Assembly (NCBI RefSeq): GCF_013374115.1
Contig: NZ_AP022673.1
Span: 3,304,501-3,368,500, forward strand
DNA: 64,000 bases
Direction of reading: 5' to 3'
DNA from: Sphingomonas sp. HMP9
Lineage (GTDB): Bacteria > Pseudomonadota > Alphaproteobacteria > Sphingomonadales > Sphingomonadaceae
The notes beneath the pieces are model-generated. The model made no database searches and was not told the origin of the DNA. It saw nothing but the letters and a program-made list of their open reading frames with translations. Position 1 is the stretch's first letter, and each line of letters starts with the position of its first letter. The translations under genes were made by a program, and so were the position numbers. Shown piece after piece: positions 7,482 to 16,353 of this stretch.

Positions 7482-10400
7482 ATGCGTCGTCTCCTGCTGA
7501 CCACCACCTGCCTGTTCGCGGTCACGACTGGCGCCCAGGCGCAGACCGTGATCGACACCAAGCGGACCGATACGGTGCGGACCTCGACGATCAAGGCCGG
7601 TGCGCCCGACAATATTCGCATTGCTGCCGCCGGTTCCGTGACGCCGACGAGCGGCACCGCAGTGACTGTCGACAGCGTAAACTCGCTCAGCAACGAAGGC
7701 ACGATCCAGGTCACCAATGCCGACGGTTCGACCGGCGTCCTCGCCAATGCGGGCACCGGCGGCGGGATCACCAACACGACGACCGGCAAGATCATCATCG
7801 ACGAAAGCTATGTCGCGACGGACACGGACAAGGACGGCGACCTCGACGGCCCGTTCGCGGCAGGCACTGGCCGCACCGGTATCCGCACGGCGGGCGCGTA
7901 TGCGGGGGCAATCGTCAACAGCGGCGCGATCACGGTCAAAGGCAACAACTCCGCCGGCATCTGGCTCGGCGGCCCCCTGACCGGCGCGTTCACGCATGAC
8001 GGGCAGACCGCGGTCACCGGTGACGGATCGACCGGCGTGCGGGTCGCCGACGTCACCGGCAACGTCCGGCTCGCGGGTACGATCGCAGCGATCGGGCAGG
8101 GCGCGGTCGCGGCGCGCGTCGATGGCAACATCACCGGCGCGCTGGTGGTGCAGGGCGCGCTCGGTTCGACCGGCTATCGCTATGCGACCGCACCTGCCGA
8201 CGTATCGAAGCTCGACGCCGACGATCTGTTGCAGGGCGGATCCGCGCTGGTCGTCGCGGGCAACGTCTCGGGCGGGATCATCTTCGCGATCCCGCCGAAG
8301 GACGCGAGCACGACCGATACCGACGAGGACAAGGACGGGCTTCCCGACGCCACCGAAGGCTCGGCGGCGATCACGTCGTTCGGCGCGGCGCCGGCGGTGC
8401 AGATCGGCTCGGCCACGCGCGCCGTCGCGATCGGCGCGGTCGCGGGCACCGGGACCGGCTTCGGCCTGATCGTCGACGGCGGCATCGCGGGCAGCGGCGT
8501 CTATGGCGGCGTCGAGGGCAACGGCCTCGCGATCGGTGGCCTTGGCGGCGCCGTGACGATCGCCGGCGGGATCGCCGTCAACGGGACGGTGGCCGCGACA
8601 GCGAACGGCGCGAGCGCGACGGCGTTGAAGCTCGGCAGCGGTGCATCGACCCCTGAAATCCGCAACGCCGGCACGATCTCCGCGGCAGGGGGCGGTACGA
8701 CCGCATCGCGCTCGACGGCGGTCTTGGTCGACACCGGCGCATCGGTCGGTACGATCCGCAACAGCGGCACGATCAAGGCGGCGGCACAGGCGGCCGACGG
8801 CACCGCGATCGGCATCCTCGATCGGTCGGGCACCGTCACGCTGGTCGAGAATAGCGGCGGGATCGGCGCATCGGGGGCGCTCGCCACGTCCGAGCGCAAC
8901 GTCGCGATCGATCTCTCGGCCAACACCACCGGCGCGATCGTCCGCCAGACCGCGGTCGCCACCGGCATCGCGGCGCCCGCGATCGTCGGCGACGTGCGCT
9001 TCGGCAGCGGTAGCGACGTATTCGACGTCGCCGACGGCACCGTTACCGGCACCGCACGGTTCGGCAGCGGCAACAACCGCCTCGCACTGTCGGGCGATGC
9101 GACCTTCGCCGGTGGCGCTGTGTTCGGTGCAGGCAACGACGCACTCGCACTCACGGGGACGTCGGTGTTCGGCGGCGCGGCCGACTTCGGCGGCGGTGCC
9201 GACACGCTGACGCTCGGCGGCACCGCGCGCTTCTCCGGCACGCTCCTCAATGCGAATGGCCTTGCGGTGGCGGTCAACGGCGGAACGCTCGACATCACCA
9301 AGGCGGCGTCGATCGCGTCGCTGTCGGTCGGCGGCGGCGGTATCCTGGCGGTGACGCTCGACAAGACCGGCGGCACCGGCACCATGATCCAGGTCGCCGG
9401 CACGGCCGCGTTCGACAAGGATTCGAAGCTCGCGCTGAAACTGACCAGCGTCGTCGATGCGGAGGGCCGCTACACCGTCCTGCGCGCGGGCACGTTGACG
9501 GGGGCTGCAAACCTGACCGCGACCACGACGCTGCTTCCGTTCCTCTACAAGGGCAGCATCGCGACCGGCACGGGCAATGATCTCGCCGTCGACGTCGCGC
9601 GCAAATCGTCGACCGAACTCGGGCTCAATCGCTCGCAAGCCTCGGCCTACGACGCGATCTACAAGGCGCTCGGCAACGACGCCAAGGTTGGTGGCGCGTT
9701 CCTCAACATCACCGACGCAGACGCGTTCCGCGGCTCGGTCCGCCAGATGCTGCCCGATCATGCCGGCGGCACGTTCGAGACCGTGACGATGGGCTCGCGC
9801 GCCACCGCCCGCCTGCTCGCCGACCCGCACGGCCCGTTCAAGGACGAAGGCAAATGGGGCTATTGGGTGACCCAGGTCGCGTGGGGGACGTCGAAGAGCG
9901 TTGCCGACACGGCGGGCTACGACGTCAGTGGCTGGGGTGTCTCGGCCGGTGCCGAATACAAGACCGGCGTCGGCAATTTCGGGACCTCGCTCGCCTATCT
10001 GCATGGCCAGGATGCCGACGACGGTACGGACAACGAAGTGAATTCGGACCAGTATGAGCTGGCCGGATACTGGCGCGGGCATTGGGGTGGCCTGCAGGCC
10101 AATGCCCGCGCCTCGGGTGCGAAGGTGAAGTTCGGCGGTGTCCGTCAGTTCAGCGGCGCGATCGGGAGCGAAGTGGTCTCGCGGACGTCGAAGGGCGACT
10201 GGGACGGCACGCTGTACGCGGCATCCGGGGGCCTGTCGTACGAGGCGGGCACCGGCATGCTTACCTTCCGCCCGGTGCTCGCGATCGACTATTACAAGCT
10301 CAAGGAGGACGGGTACAGCGAGACCGGCGGCGGCAAGGCGATCGACCTCGTCGTGCGGTCGCGGACCAGCGACGAGCTCGCGGTCACCGGGAGCGGCGCC

Positions 10401-10688
10401 CTCGGGCTGAACTTCGGCGGACCCAAGTTCGAAGACGGCTGGTTCCGTGTCGAAGCCGAAGGCGGCCGGCGCCAGATCGTCGGTGGTGGTCTGGGTGCGA
10501 CCACTGCGTCGTTCGAAGGCGGCCAGTCGTTCACGCTGACTCCCGACAAGCGCACCAGCGGCTGGGTCGGCAAGCTGCGCGGCGTCGGTGGCAACGGCAT
10601 CTTCCGGATGGGCGGAGAGTTCAACGCCGAGCAGCAACAGGGCCGCGTCGCGCTGTCGCTGCGCGCCAGCCTGCAGATCGGGCTCTGA
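7482..10688 (+). CDS. Autotransporter (type V secretion) with beta-helical passenger
   Basis: The protein has 1068 residues. The ATG at 7482 gives a signal peptide ending near GAQAQ; an in-frame upstream extension does not. The passenger (about 25-770) is built of short repeats such as NSGAITVKGN, NAGTISAAGG, NSGTIKAA and FGSGNDALAL, typical of a parallel beta-helix. Two acidic loops, at residues 114-124 (DTDKDGDLDGP) and 279-289 (DTDEDKDGLPD), resemble thrombospondin-type-3/EF-hand calcium sites. The C-terminal roughly 270 residues are the autotransporter barrel (GYWVTQVAWGTSKS onward). The last residue is Leu (SLQIGL) rather than the usual Phe or Trp. It could be an adhesin; no protease triad is visible. 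Confidence 0.9.
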   Translation: MRRLLLTTTCLFAVTTGAQAQTVIDTKRTDTVRTSTIKAGAPDNIRIAAAGSVTPTSGTAVTVDSVNSLSNEGTIQVTNADGSTGVLANAGTGGGITNTTTGKIIIDESYVATDTDKDGDLDGPFAAGTGRTGIRTAGAYAGAIVNSGAITVKGNNSAGIWLGGPLTGAFTHDGQTAVTGDGSTGVRVADVTGNVRLAGTIAAIGQGAVAARVDGNITGALVVQGALGSTGYRYATAPADVSKLDADDLLQGGSALVVAGNVSGGIIFAIPPKDASTTDTDEDKDGLPDATEGSAAITSFGAAPAVQIGSATRAVAIGAVAGTGTGFGLIVDGGIAGSGVYGGVEGNGLAIGGLGGAVTIAGGIAVNGTVAATANGASATALKLGSGASTPEIRNAGTISAAGGGTTASRSTAVLVDTGASVGTIRNSGTIKAAAQAADGTAIGILDRSGTVTLVENSGGIGASGALATSERNVAIDLSANTTGAIVRQTAVATGIAAPAIVGDVRFGSGSDVFDVADGTVTGTARFGSGNNRLALSGDATFAGGAVFGAGNDALALTGTSVFGGAADFGGGADTLTLGGTARFSGTLLNANGLAVAVNGGTLDITKAASIASLSVGGGGILAVTLDKTGGTGTMIQVAGTAAFDKDSKLALKLTSVVDAEGRYTVLRAGTLTGAANLTATTTLLPFLYKGSIATGTGNDLAVDVARKSSTELGLNRSQASAYDAIYKALGNDAKVGGAFLNITDADAFRGSVRQMLPDHAGGTFETVTMGSRATARLLADPHGPFKDEGKWGYWVTQVAWGTSKSVADTAGYDVSGWGVSAGAEYKTGVGNFGTSLAYLHGQDADDGTDNEVNSDQYELAGYWRGHWGGLQANARASGAKVKFGGVRQFSGAIGSEVVSRTSKGDWDGTLYAASGGLSYEAGTGMLTFRPVLAIDYYKLKEDGYSETGGGKAIDLVVRSRTSDELAVTGSGALGLNFGGPKFEDGWFRVEAEGGRRQIVGGGLGATTASFEGGQSFTLTPDKRTSGWVGKLRGVGGNGIFRMGGEFNAEQQQGRVALSLRASLQIGL

Positions 10689-10702
10689 GGCGACGGCATG
10701 TT

Positions 10703-10736
10703 CCGGGGGCGGGCGATGGCTCGATTCCGCCCCTGG
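10703..10736 (+). terminator. GC-rich hairpin after the autotransporter gene
   Basis: Arms at 10703-10712 and 10727-10736 pair over 10 bp with one mismatch around a 14-nt loop, starting 15 nt after the autotransporter stop. There is no T-tract, so intrinsic termination is uncertain. It could instead stabilise the mRNA. Confidence 0.35.
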
Positions 10737-10767
10737 ACTGTTGTCGGCGCAGAGCAGGAGTGAAGAT

Positions 10768-11040
10768 ATGGCCGACGACCGTTTGAACATCGACATGAAG
10801 ACCCTCGAGGACAATAGCGACCTGCGCCAGGTCGAGTTCGAGGCCGAGGTGAGCGAAGAACGCTATCAGTTCGCGGTCCAGTACGACGTGCTCGAAGCGC
10901 TCAGCACCGTATCGCCCGAGGGCGAGGCCGTGGCGATCTTCAAACAGCATGCCGAAGAGATCGCCGAACTCGGTGTCGTGGCCCTTGCGCGCGATCCCGA
11001 CCAGGAGATCGTCGTCATCAGCGAAAACGATCTGGACTAG
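10768..11040 (+). CDS. DUF1488-like small acidic protein
   Basis: The protein has 90 residues and is acidic. An AGGAG at 10756-10760 precedes the ATG at 10768 with 7 nt spacing, which decides the start. The sequence FAVQYDVLEAL and the acidic C-terminus resemble DUF1488 proteins of alphaproteobacteria, whose role is unknown. No signal peptide or membrane segment is seen, so it is probably cytoplasmic. It lies between the autotransporter and a methyltransferase-like gene, on the same strand. Confidence 0.72.
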   Translation: MADDRLNIDMKTLEDNSDLRQVEFEAEVSEERYQFAVQYDVLEALSTVSPEGEAVAIFKQHAEEIAELGVVALARDPDQEIVVISENDLD

Positions 11041-11102
11041 CACCCTCTTCCGGCCGATCCTCACGACGATCCGGCATTGTCGTCCGGACGCTGGGGAGAC
11101 GG

Positions 11103-11849
11103 ATGATGAAATCGATTTGCATGGGTTTTGCCGTGGCGATGGCAGTCGCAACCGGCGCGACGGCGGCACAGGCGCAGAAGGTCAGTCCCGCGATCACCAT
11201 CGCACTGGCGGATCCGGCCCGCGCTGATCAGCAAGGCGATGACTTCCGCCGCAAGGCTGCCGACGTCCTCGCCTTCTCGGGTGTGCGCCCGGGCAACGTC
11301 GTGATCGATTACCTGCCCGGTGAAGGGTATTGGACACGGATCTTTACCGGCATCGTCGGAGCCAAGGGCCATGTCTACGCGGTCTGGCCGGCCGCAGGCG
11401 CGAAATATGCGGAGAAGACCCTGCCCGCGCTTCAGGCGCGCAACCTCGCCAACGTCACCGCCGTCGTCCAGCCAACCAACCTGCCGACCTCGCCCAAGCC
11501 GGTCGACCTGTTCTGGACCGTGCAAAATTATCACGACATCGCCAATAACGGTGGTGGCGAGCGCGCGTTGAAGGCCTTCGACAAGGCGGTGTTCAACATG
11601 CTCAAGCGCGGCGGCATCTACGTCGTGATCGATCATGCCGACGCCCCCGGCAGCGGCATGGCCGGCACCGAGACACGGCACCGGATCGACCCGGCGGCGG
11701 TCAAGGCGCAGGTCCAGGCGGCGGGGTTCAAGTTCGTCGGCGAATCGACCGTGCTGCGCAATCCGTCCGACGATCACACCAAGCCGGTGTTCGACCCCGC
11801 GATCCGCGGCAAGACCGACCAGTTCGTCTACAAGTTCAAGAAGCCCTAA
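11103..11849 (+). CDS. Exported class I SAM methyltransferase-like protein
   Basis: The protein has 248 residues and begins with two Met codons (11103 and 11106). It has a signal peptide ending at AAQAQ. The body has a Rossmann-like order: DFRRKAADVLAFSGVRPG, then VVIDYLPGEGYWT in the place of motif I, VYAVWPAA, and the late motif GGIYVVIDHADAP. This matches the COG4798 type of predicted methyltransferases that carry signal peptides. A SAM-dependent enzyme in the periplasm would need an unusual cofactor supply, so it may have been recruited for another role. Substrate unknown. Confidence 0.8.
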   Translation: MMKSICMGFAVAMAVATGATAAQAQKVSPAITIALADPARADQQGDDFRRKAADVLAFSGVRPGNVVIDYLPGEGYWTRIFTGIVGAKGHVYAVWPAAGAKYAEKTLPALQARNLANVTAVVQPTNLPTSPKPVDLFWTVQNYHDIANNGGGERALKAFDKAVFNMLKRGGIYVVIDHADAPGSGMAGTETRHRIDPAAVKAQVQAAGFKFVGESTVLRNPSDDHTKPVFDPAIRGKTDQFVYKFKKP

Positions 11850-11893
11850 GCGCGTCGGCGACGGAACGACGGGGCGACGGAACGACGGGGCGG

Positions 11894-11924
11894 CGGATCG
11901 ACGGCATCCGCGCGCGTCGATCCG
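11894..11924 (+). terminator. Perfect 10-bp hairpin between the methyltransferase-like and MFS genes
   Basis: CGGATCGACG (11894-11903) and CGTCGATCCG (11915-11924) are a perfect inverted repeat with an 11-nt loop, about 45 nt after the methyltransferase-like stop codon. No T-tract follows. A duplicated 16-bp stretch with GACGGAACGACGGGG lies just before it. Confidence 0.4.
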
Positions 11925-12004
11925 TCGCCATCGCCGTCCCGCATGGCGTTCGAGTCCAGCGCTCGGGCATGGCGTTCGCGGCGGGACAGCCCTAAGCGAC
12001 TTTG

Positions 12005-13228
12005 ATGAACGACAAAATTGCTGCCCCATCGATGCGTCCAGGCGAGTTCGTCGCCTTCATCGCCGCGTTGATGGCGGTCAACGCACTTGGCGTCGACCTG
12101 ATGCTGCCGGCGCTCGCCGATATCGGCCACCAGCTCGGCATCGCCACCGCGAACCATCGCCAGTGGATCATCACCGCATACATGCTCGGCTTCGGCGCGG
12201 GGCAACTCGTCTATGGGCCGCTCGCCGATCGCTACGGCCGCCGGATCATCCTGCTCGTCACGCTCACGGGCTTCGTTGCGGCGAGCATCTTCGCGGCCGG
12301 ATCGCAGACGTTCGCGGCCTTGCTCGGTGCACGCGTTCTCCAGGGGCTGATGTCCGCCTCGACTCGCGTGCTCGCGGTCGCCATCGTGCGGGACCGGTAT
12401 TCGGGTCGCCAGATGGCGCGCACGCTGTCGGTCGCGCAGATGATCTTCTTCCTGGTGCCGATCATGGCGCCCAGCCTCGGGCAGGTGCTGCTCGCATTCG
12501 GTCCGTGGCGGTTCATCTTCTACGCGCTGGCGGGCTTTGCCGCATTCGTCCTTGCCTGGTCGGCGACGCGGTTGCGCGAATCGCTGCCGGTCGAGCGCCG
12601 CTCGCCGCTGTCGTTCGCGTCGCTTCGCCGGGCGTATTCGCTGACGCTGACCAACCGCTATTCGGCAGGCTATGCGGTCGCGGCGTCGATGACGTTCGGC
12701 GGGATCATCGCCTTTGTCTCGTCGGCGCAGCAGATCTTCGTTGACGAGTTCCATGCCGGCGAGCGGTTCACGATCCTGTTCGCGGTCTGCGCGTTTTCGA
12801 TGGGGTGCGCGTCGTTCGCCAACAGCCGGCTGGTCGAGCGTCTCGGCACGCGCCTCATATCGCAGGCCGCGGTGCTGGGGCTGATCGCGCTGTCGGTGAT
12901 CCATATCGGCGTGATCGCGGCCGGGTCGGAGTCGCTCTGGACCTACATGCTGTTCCAGGCGCTGAGCATGACGTGCATCGGCCTGTGCGGATCGAATTTC
13001 GGGGCGATGGCAATGGAGCCGGTTGGGCACATCGCCGGCACCGCATCCTCCATCCAGGGATTCATCACCAGCGTCGGTGCGGTGATCGTCGGTTCGCTGA
13101 TCGGCCAGTCGTACAACGGCACCACCTATCCGCTGGCGATCGGCTATCTCGCGATCGGGCTGGGCGTGCTGGCGGTGGTGTACATGGTCGAGGGCGGCAA
13201 GCTGTTCCACGCGCATCACAAGGCCTGA
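12005..13228 (+). CDS. MFS transporter, Bcr/CflA (DHA1) drug-efflux type
   Basis: The protein has 407 residues from the ATG at 12005; a TTG one codon upstream is less likely. Twelve hydrophobic segments can be traced. Between TM2 and TM3 there is the MFS motif GPLADRYGRR, and the early segment VNALGVDLMLPALADIG with the loop before QWIITAYMLGFGAGQL is characteristic of the Bcr/CflA family. These inner-membrane proton antiporters export drugs or sulfonamide/bicyclomycin-like compounds. It stands alone on its strand and meets the PAS-LuxR gene tail to tail only 6 nt away. Substrate is not deducible. Confidence 0.86.
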   Translation: MNDKIAAPSMRPGEFVAFIAALMAVNALGVDLMLPALADIGHQLGIATANHRQWIITAYMLGFGAGQLVYGPLADRYGRRIILLVTLTGFVAASIFAAGSQTFAALLGARVLQGLMSASTRVLAVAIVRDRYSGRQMARTLSVAQMIFFLVPIMAPSLGQVLLAFGPWRFIFYALAGFAAFVLAWSATRLRESLPVERRSPLSFASLRRAYSLTLTNRYSAGYAVAASMTFGGIIAFVSSAQQIFVDEFHAGERFTILFAVCAFSMGCASFANSRLVERLGTRLISQAAVLGLIALSVIHIGVIAAGSESLWTYMLFQALSMTCIGLCGSNFGAMAMEPVGHIAGTASSIQGFITSVGAVIVGSLIGQSYNGTTYPLAIGYLAIGLGVLAVVYMVEGGKLFHAHHKA

Positions 13229-13234
13229 TGCGCG

Positions 13235-14709
13235 TCACGCCCCGACGCCGCGTTCATGCGCCCACACGATCGCCGCGCTGCGCCGGTTGACGCCGATCTT
13301 CGCATAGAGCCGCGCGACATGGTTGCGCACCGTGTTGCGCGACAGGTCTAGCCGGGTGGCGATCGCCGCATCGTCGAGGTCCTGGCAGATCAGCTCGAGA
13401 ACTTCACGTTCGCGCTTGCTGAGTTCGGTGGTGGGGGGCGTGGTACCCGCACTGGCGCGCGGATTGCGCAGGGTCGCCAGCTTGTCCATGATCGACCGGC
13501 TGAGCCAGTTGGCATCCTTCATCACCGCGTCGATCGCCTCGACGAGTTCGAGTTCGCCGCGGCGGCGTGCCGATATGTCCTGATACAGCCACACGACGCA
13601 GGGCGTGCCGTCGACGCTGATCCGTTCGGCGGAGACGAGGCAGTCCAGTGTTTCGCCGTTCTTGTGAAGCAGGCGGACATCGTGGCCGCGGATGCCGTTG
13701 CGTTCGCGGATCTCGGTTTCCAGCTCGACCCGCTGCGCCGCATCGTTCCACAGCTGGAGGTCGTCCGCGAGCCGGTCGACGAGCGCGTGATCGGTGTAGC
13801 CGGTGAGGCTCTTGAACGCCGCGTTCACCTCCACGATGCGGTTCTCGTCGCCCTTGGTGATGACCATCGCGACGGGCGCCATCTCGAACACCGACGCGAA
13901 ATGGCGTTCGCTGGCCTGCAACGCCAGTTGCGCGCGGCGCCGGGGTTCGAGATCGGCGAAGGTGAAGAGCAGGCAGTCTTCGTTCGCGAGCTCGATCGGC
14001 TGGCCGGCAAGGATGACCAGCGTCTTGTCCCCCCCGCGAGCGGCAGCTCGGCCTCGAGTTGCGGGACGGTCTTGCCGGCTGCGACGCGGTCCTTGACGAA
14101 CGGCTTGCGCTCGACCTCGGCGAGGAAGTCGAGATCGAACAACGTCCTGCTGACGATCTGGTCACGGTCATAGCCGGAGAGATCGAGGAACCCCTGGTTG
14201 ACCAGCACATAGCGCTGGTCGGCGACGCGCATGATGAGGGCAGGGGCGGGGTTTGCATGGAACATCGCCTGGAACCGGTCCTCCGCGTCGAACCGTTCGG
14301 AGACGTCGTTGATCACCATCCCCAAGCAATCGGGATCGCCGCCATCTTCGTCCATGACGATGTCGCGGACCTGATGCACCCAGCGCGGCTCGTCCGCGTC
14401 CGGTGACGAGACCTCGACGATGAGGTCGGGAAAGCTTTCGCCGGCGAGCAGCCGCATCAACGGGTATTCGCGGCGCGGCAGCTTGCGACCGTCGCGGTAC
14501 CGCAGCCGGAAGCGCGCCGCATAATCGTCCGCGGTCTCGCCCAGATCCGCCAACGCCGTGACGCCGTGCATCTTCAGCGCGGCCGGGTTCGCGCTGAGGA
14601 TGATGCCGGTCGGATCCATCAGGATGACGCCTTCGAGCAACCCGGTCATGAGCTGTTCGAGGTGGTGCAGCGTCGGTGCGTGGAGCGGCTTGCCATTCGT
14701 CTTGGTCAT
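13235..14709 (-). pseudogene. PAS-domain LuxR-type regulator with a one-base frameshift in a C7 run
   Basis: From the ATG at 14709 one frame encodes two PAS-like domains (about residues 14-130 and 135-226) up to ELPLAGG. The rest of the gene (DKTLVILAG, a third PAS with VAMVITKGDENR, and a LuxR helix-turn-helix with LSKREREVLELICQDL) lies in another frame, ending at 13235. The switch falls at a run of seven C at 14029-14035. Eight C would join both parts into one 491-residue protein, and the total length is exactly one base short of a multiple of three. As written, translation stops after about 294 residues, before the DNA-binding domain. Possibilities are a true mutation, phase variation or a sequencing error. 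Confidence 0.8.
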
Positions 14710-14893
14710 GTCGGTCCAGCGACCAAAAGGGGGCTGCGGTTCCGTGCCCGGCGCTACATTTATACCAATGCGCCCAGTATCTGAGCACCAATCGAAAAAT
14801 CCGGTCGCGGCGCCGAAACTGAACGGATCCGCGGTTTCGACGGTTGAGCACCCTGTACAATCACCCGAACTATCATCGTCCAGGAGCCTCATC

Positions 14894-15163
14894 ATGAACC
14901 TCATCATTCTTCTCGTCGTCGGCGGGCTCATCGGTTGGGTCGCCAGCATGATCATGCGCACCGACGCGCAGCAGGGTATCATCCTGAACATCGTCGTCGG
15001 CATCGTCGGCGCGTTGCTCGCCGGCTTCCTGATCACGCCGCTGATCGGTGGCGCATCGATCATGGACGGCGCGCTCAACATCCAGTCGATCCTGATCTCG
15101 CTGGTCGGCGCAGTGATCCTGCTTGCGATCGTCAACATGTTTCGTCGCGGTACGGTTCGCTGA
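14894..15163 (+). CDS. GlsB/YeaQ/YmgE-family stress-response membrane protein
   Basis: The protein has 89 residues with three hydrophobic segments. The start motif MNLIILLVVGGLIGWVASM is characteristic of this family, although an extra hydrophobic stretch (about 45-80) makes it slightly longer than the usual 80-85 residues. An AGGAG at 14882-14886 sits 7 nt before the ATG. Family members are small inner-membrane proteins induced by general stress in many bacteria; the biochemical role is unknown. It is followed by two other small proteins on the same strand. Confidence 0.88.
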   Translation: MNLIILLVVGGLIGWVASMIMRTDAQQGIILNIVVGIVGALLAGFLITPLIGGASIMDGALNIQSILISLVGAVILLAIVNMFRRGTVR

Positions 15164-15249
15164 TCCGATCGGGGGGCGGCGTGATCGACATGTCGCCTCC
15201 CACCCGGCGAACGCCCTCATTTCCAGAACCGAACAACCAGGAGAGTATC

Positions 15250-15561
15250 ATGACCGTTCGAGCATTCATGGCATGCGGCGCATTGCTGCTGGCCTCCAGC
15301 GCCGTCGCCCAGACCGCGACGCATGCCGGCGCGCACAACCCCGCCGTCAAGAACAACGATGCCGCGCGCGTCACAGCACCGGCCAAGGGCGCCAATTCCT
15401 TTTCCGAGGACCAGGCTCGTGGTCGCCTGACCAAGGCCGGTTACCGGTCCGTCTCGCGCCTGGCGAAGGACAAGGACGGCGTCTGGCGCGGCAGCGCGAC
15501 CAAGGCCGGCAAGACGGTCAATGTCGGGCTCGACTACAAGGGCAACGTGACCGCGCGCTAA
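15250..15561 (+). CDS. Small exported PepSY-like protein
   Basis: The protein has 103 residues. It has a signal peptide (MTVRAFMACGALLLASSAVA, cleavage near VAQ) and a linker rich in Ala and Asn. The C-terminal half (ARGRLTKAGYRSVSRLAKDKDGVW ... VGLDYKGNVTAR, quoted in part) has the helix-strand-strand pattern of a PepSY-like domain. Such proteins are periplasmic and often bind or modulate other proteins. An AGGAGAG at 15239-15245 lies before the ATG. It sits between two stress-associated genes, which suggests shared regulation. Confidence 0.75.
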   Translation: MTVRAFMACGALLLASSAVAQTATHAGAHNPAVKNNDAARVTAPAKGANSFSEDQARGRLTKAGYRSVSRLAKDKDGVWRGSATKAGKTVNVGLDYKGNVTAR

Positions 15562-15584
15562 TCCATTTTCTTAGGAGAGAAACG

Positions 15585-16226
15585 ATGACCAAGACCCTTA
15601 CCCGCCTGTTCGACGACTATTCCGACGCCAAGTCCGCACTGAACGACCTCGAGCGTCTCGGCGTGCCGCACGACGCGATCAGCATCGTCGCGAACAACGC
15701 CGACGGCGCGCACGGCGATCACGACACGTCGCTCGGTGACGTCGACGATCGCGGCGATGTCAGCCGCGGTGTCTCGACCGGTGCAGCCGTTGGCGGTGTC
15801 GGCGGCCTGCTCGCCGGTCTCGGCCTGCTCGCGATTCCGGGCCTGGGACCGATCGTCGCCGCCGGCTGGCTTGCGTCGACCGTGGTCGGTGCGGGCATCG
15901 GTGCAGCGGGCGGAGCCGCGACCGGCACGATCGTCGGCGCCCTGAAGGACGCGGGTCACACCGACGACGAAGCGCATGTCTATTCGGAAGGCGTCCGTCG
16001 CGGCGGCACCCTGCTGAGCGCACGAGTCGACGACAGTCTCGCAGCCGAGGCCGAAGCGGTTCTCGATCGTCATCGGTCGGTCGATGCGACCACCCGCGGT
16101 GCCGCCTATCGCCAGGATGGCTGGACGCGCTTCGACGAGGCAGCGCCTGCGTATACGCGCGACGAGGTCGCTACGGAGCGCGGTCGGTATGGTTCGGTGT
16201 CGTCGACCAACTCGACGACCTACTGA
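15585..16226 (+). CDS. General-stress-protein-17M-like protein with glycine-rich hydrophobic core
   Basis: The protein has 213 residues; the ATG at 15585 follows AGGAGA at 15573. The N-terminal domain (TRLFDDYSDAKSALNDLERLG) matches the start of the general stress protein 17M/DUF1269-type domain. The middle (about 65-125) is a long Gly/Ala-rich hydrophobic stretch resembling a glycine-zipper membrane segment. A second small domain (GGTLLSARVDDSLAAEAEAVLDRH) follows, then a polar tail. It is 23 nt after the PepSY-like gene, so the two are probably co-transcribed. Function is unknown beyond the stress association of relatives. Confidence 0.82.
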   Translation: MTKTLTRLFDDYSDAKSALNDLERLGVPHDAISIVANNADGAHGDHDTSLGDVDDRGDVSRGVSTGAAVGGVGGLLAGLGLLAIPGLGPIVAAGWLASTVVGAGIGAAGGAATGTIVGALKDAGHTDDEAHVYSEGVRRGGTLLSARVDDSLAAEAEAVLDRHRSVDATTRGAAYRQDGWTRFDEAAPAYTRDEVATERGRYGSVSSTNSTTY

Positions 16227-16290
16227 ACGACGCCATCACCGTCCTTGCCGCCGGCGTATCGGGCGGCAAGGGCGATGGCGTCGGAATAGC

Positions 16291-16328
16291 GAAGGGGTCG
16301 GTTTGGGTTCAACCAAACCGACCCCTTC
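16291..16328. terminator. 16-bp perfect hairpin between convergent genes
   Basis: Arms at 16291-16306 and 16313-16328 pair perfectly over 16 bp around a 6-nt loop. The hairpin lies between the ends of the stress-protein gene (+) and the MHS transporter gene (-), so it can serve both strands. It lacks a T-tract on either side. Confidence 0.6.
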
Positions 16329-16353
16329 GTCGTTCGATGCTAGCCTGAGGATC

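Noticed and set aside
7422..10814. Very long open frames on the strand opposite to real genes (for instance over the autotransporter, 22818-26039 and 47138-50464)
   Set aside because: They are arginine- and aspartate-rich with no family resemblance, and mirror the codon pattern of well-supported genes on the other strand. GC-rich genomes produce such frames routinely.
13235..13921. A separate small LuxR-type gene with a TTG start
   Set aside because: The upstream frame continues with the same protein and the gap is exactly one base in a C7 run, so it is better read as one frameshifted gene.
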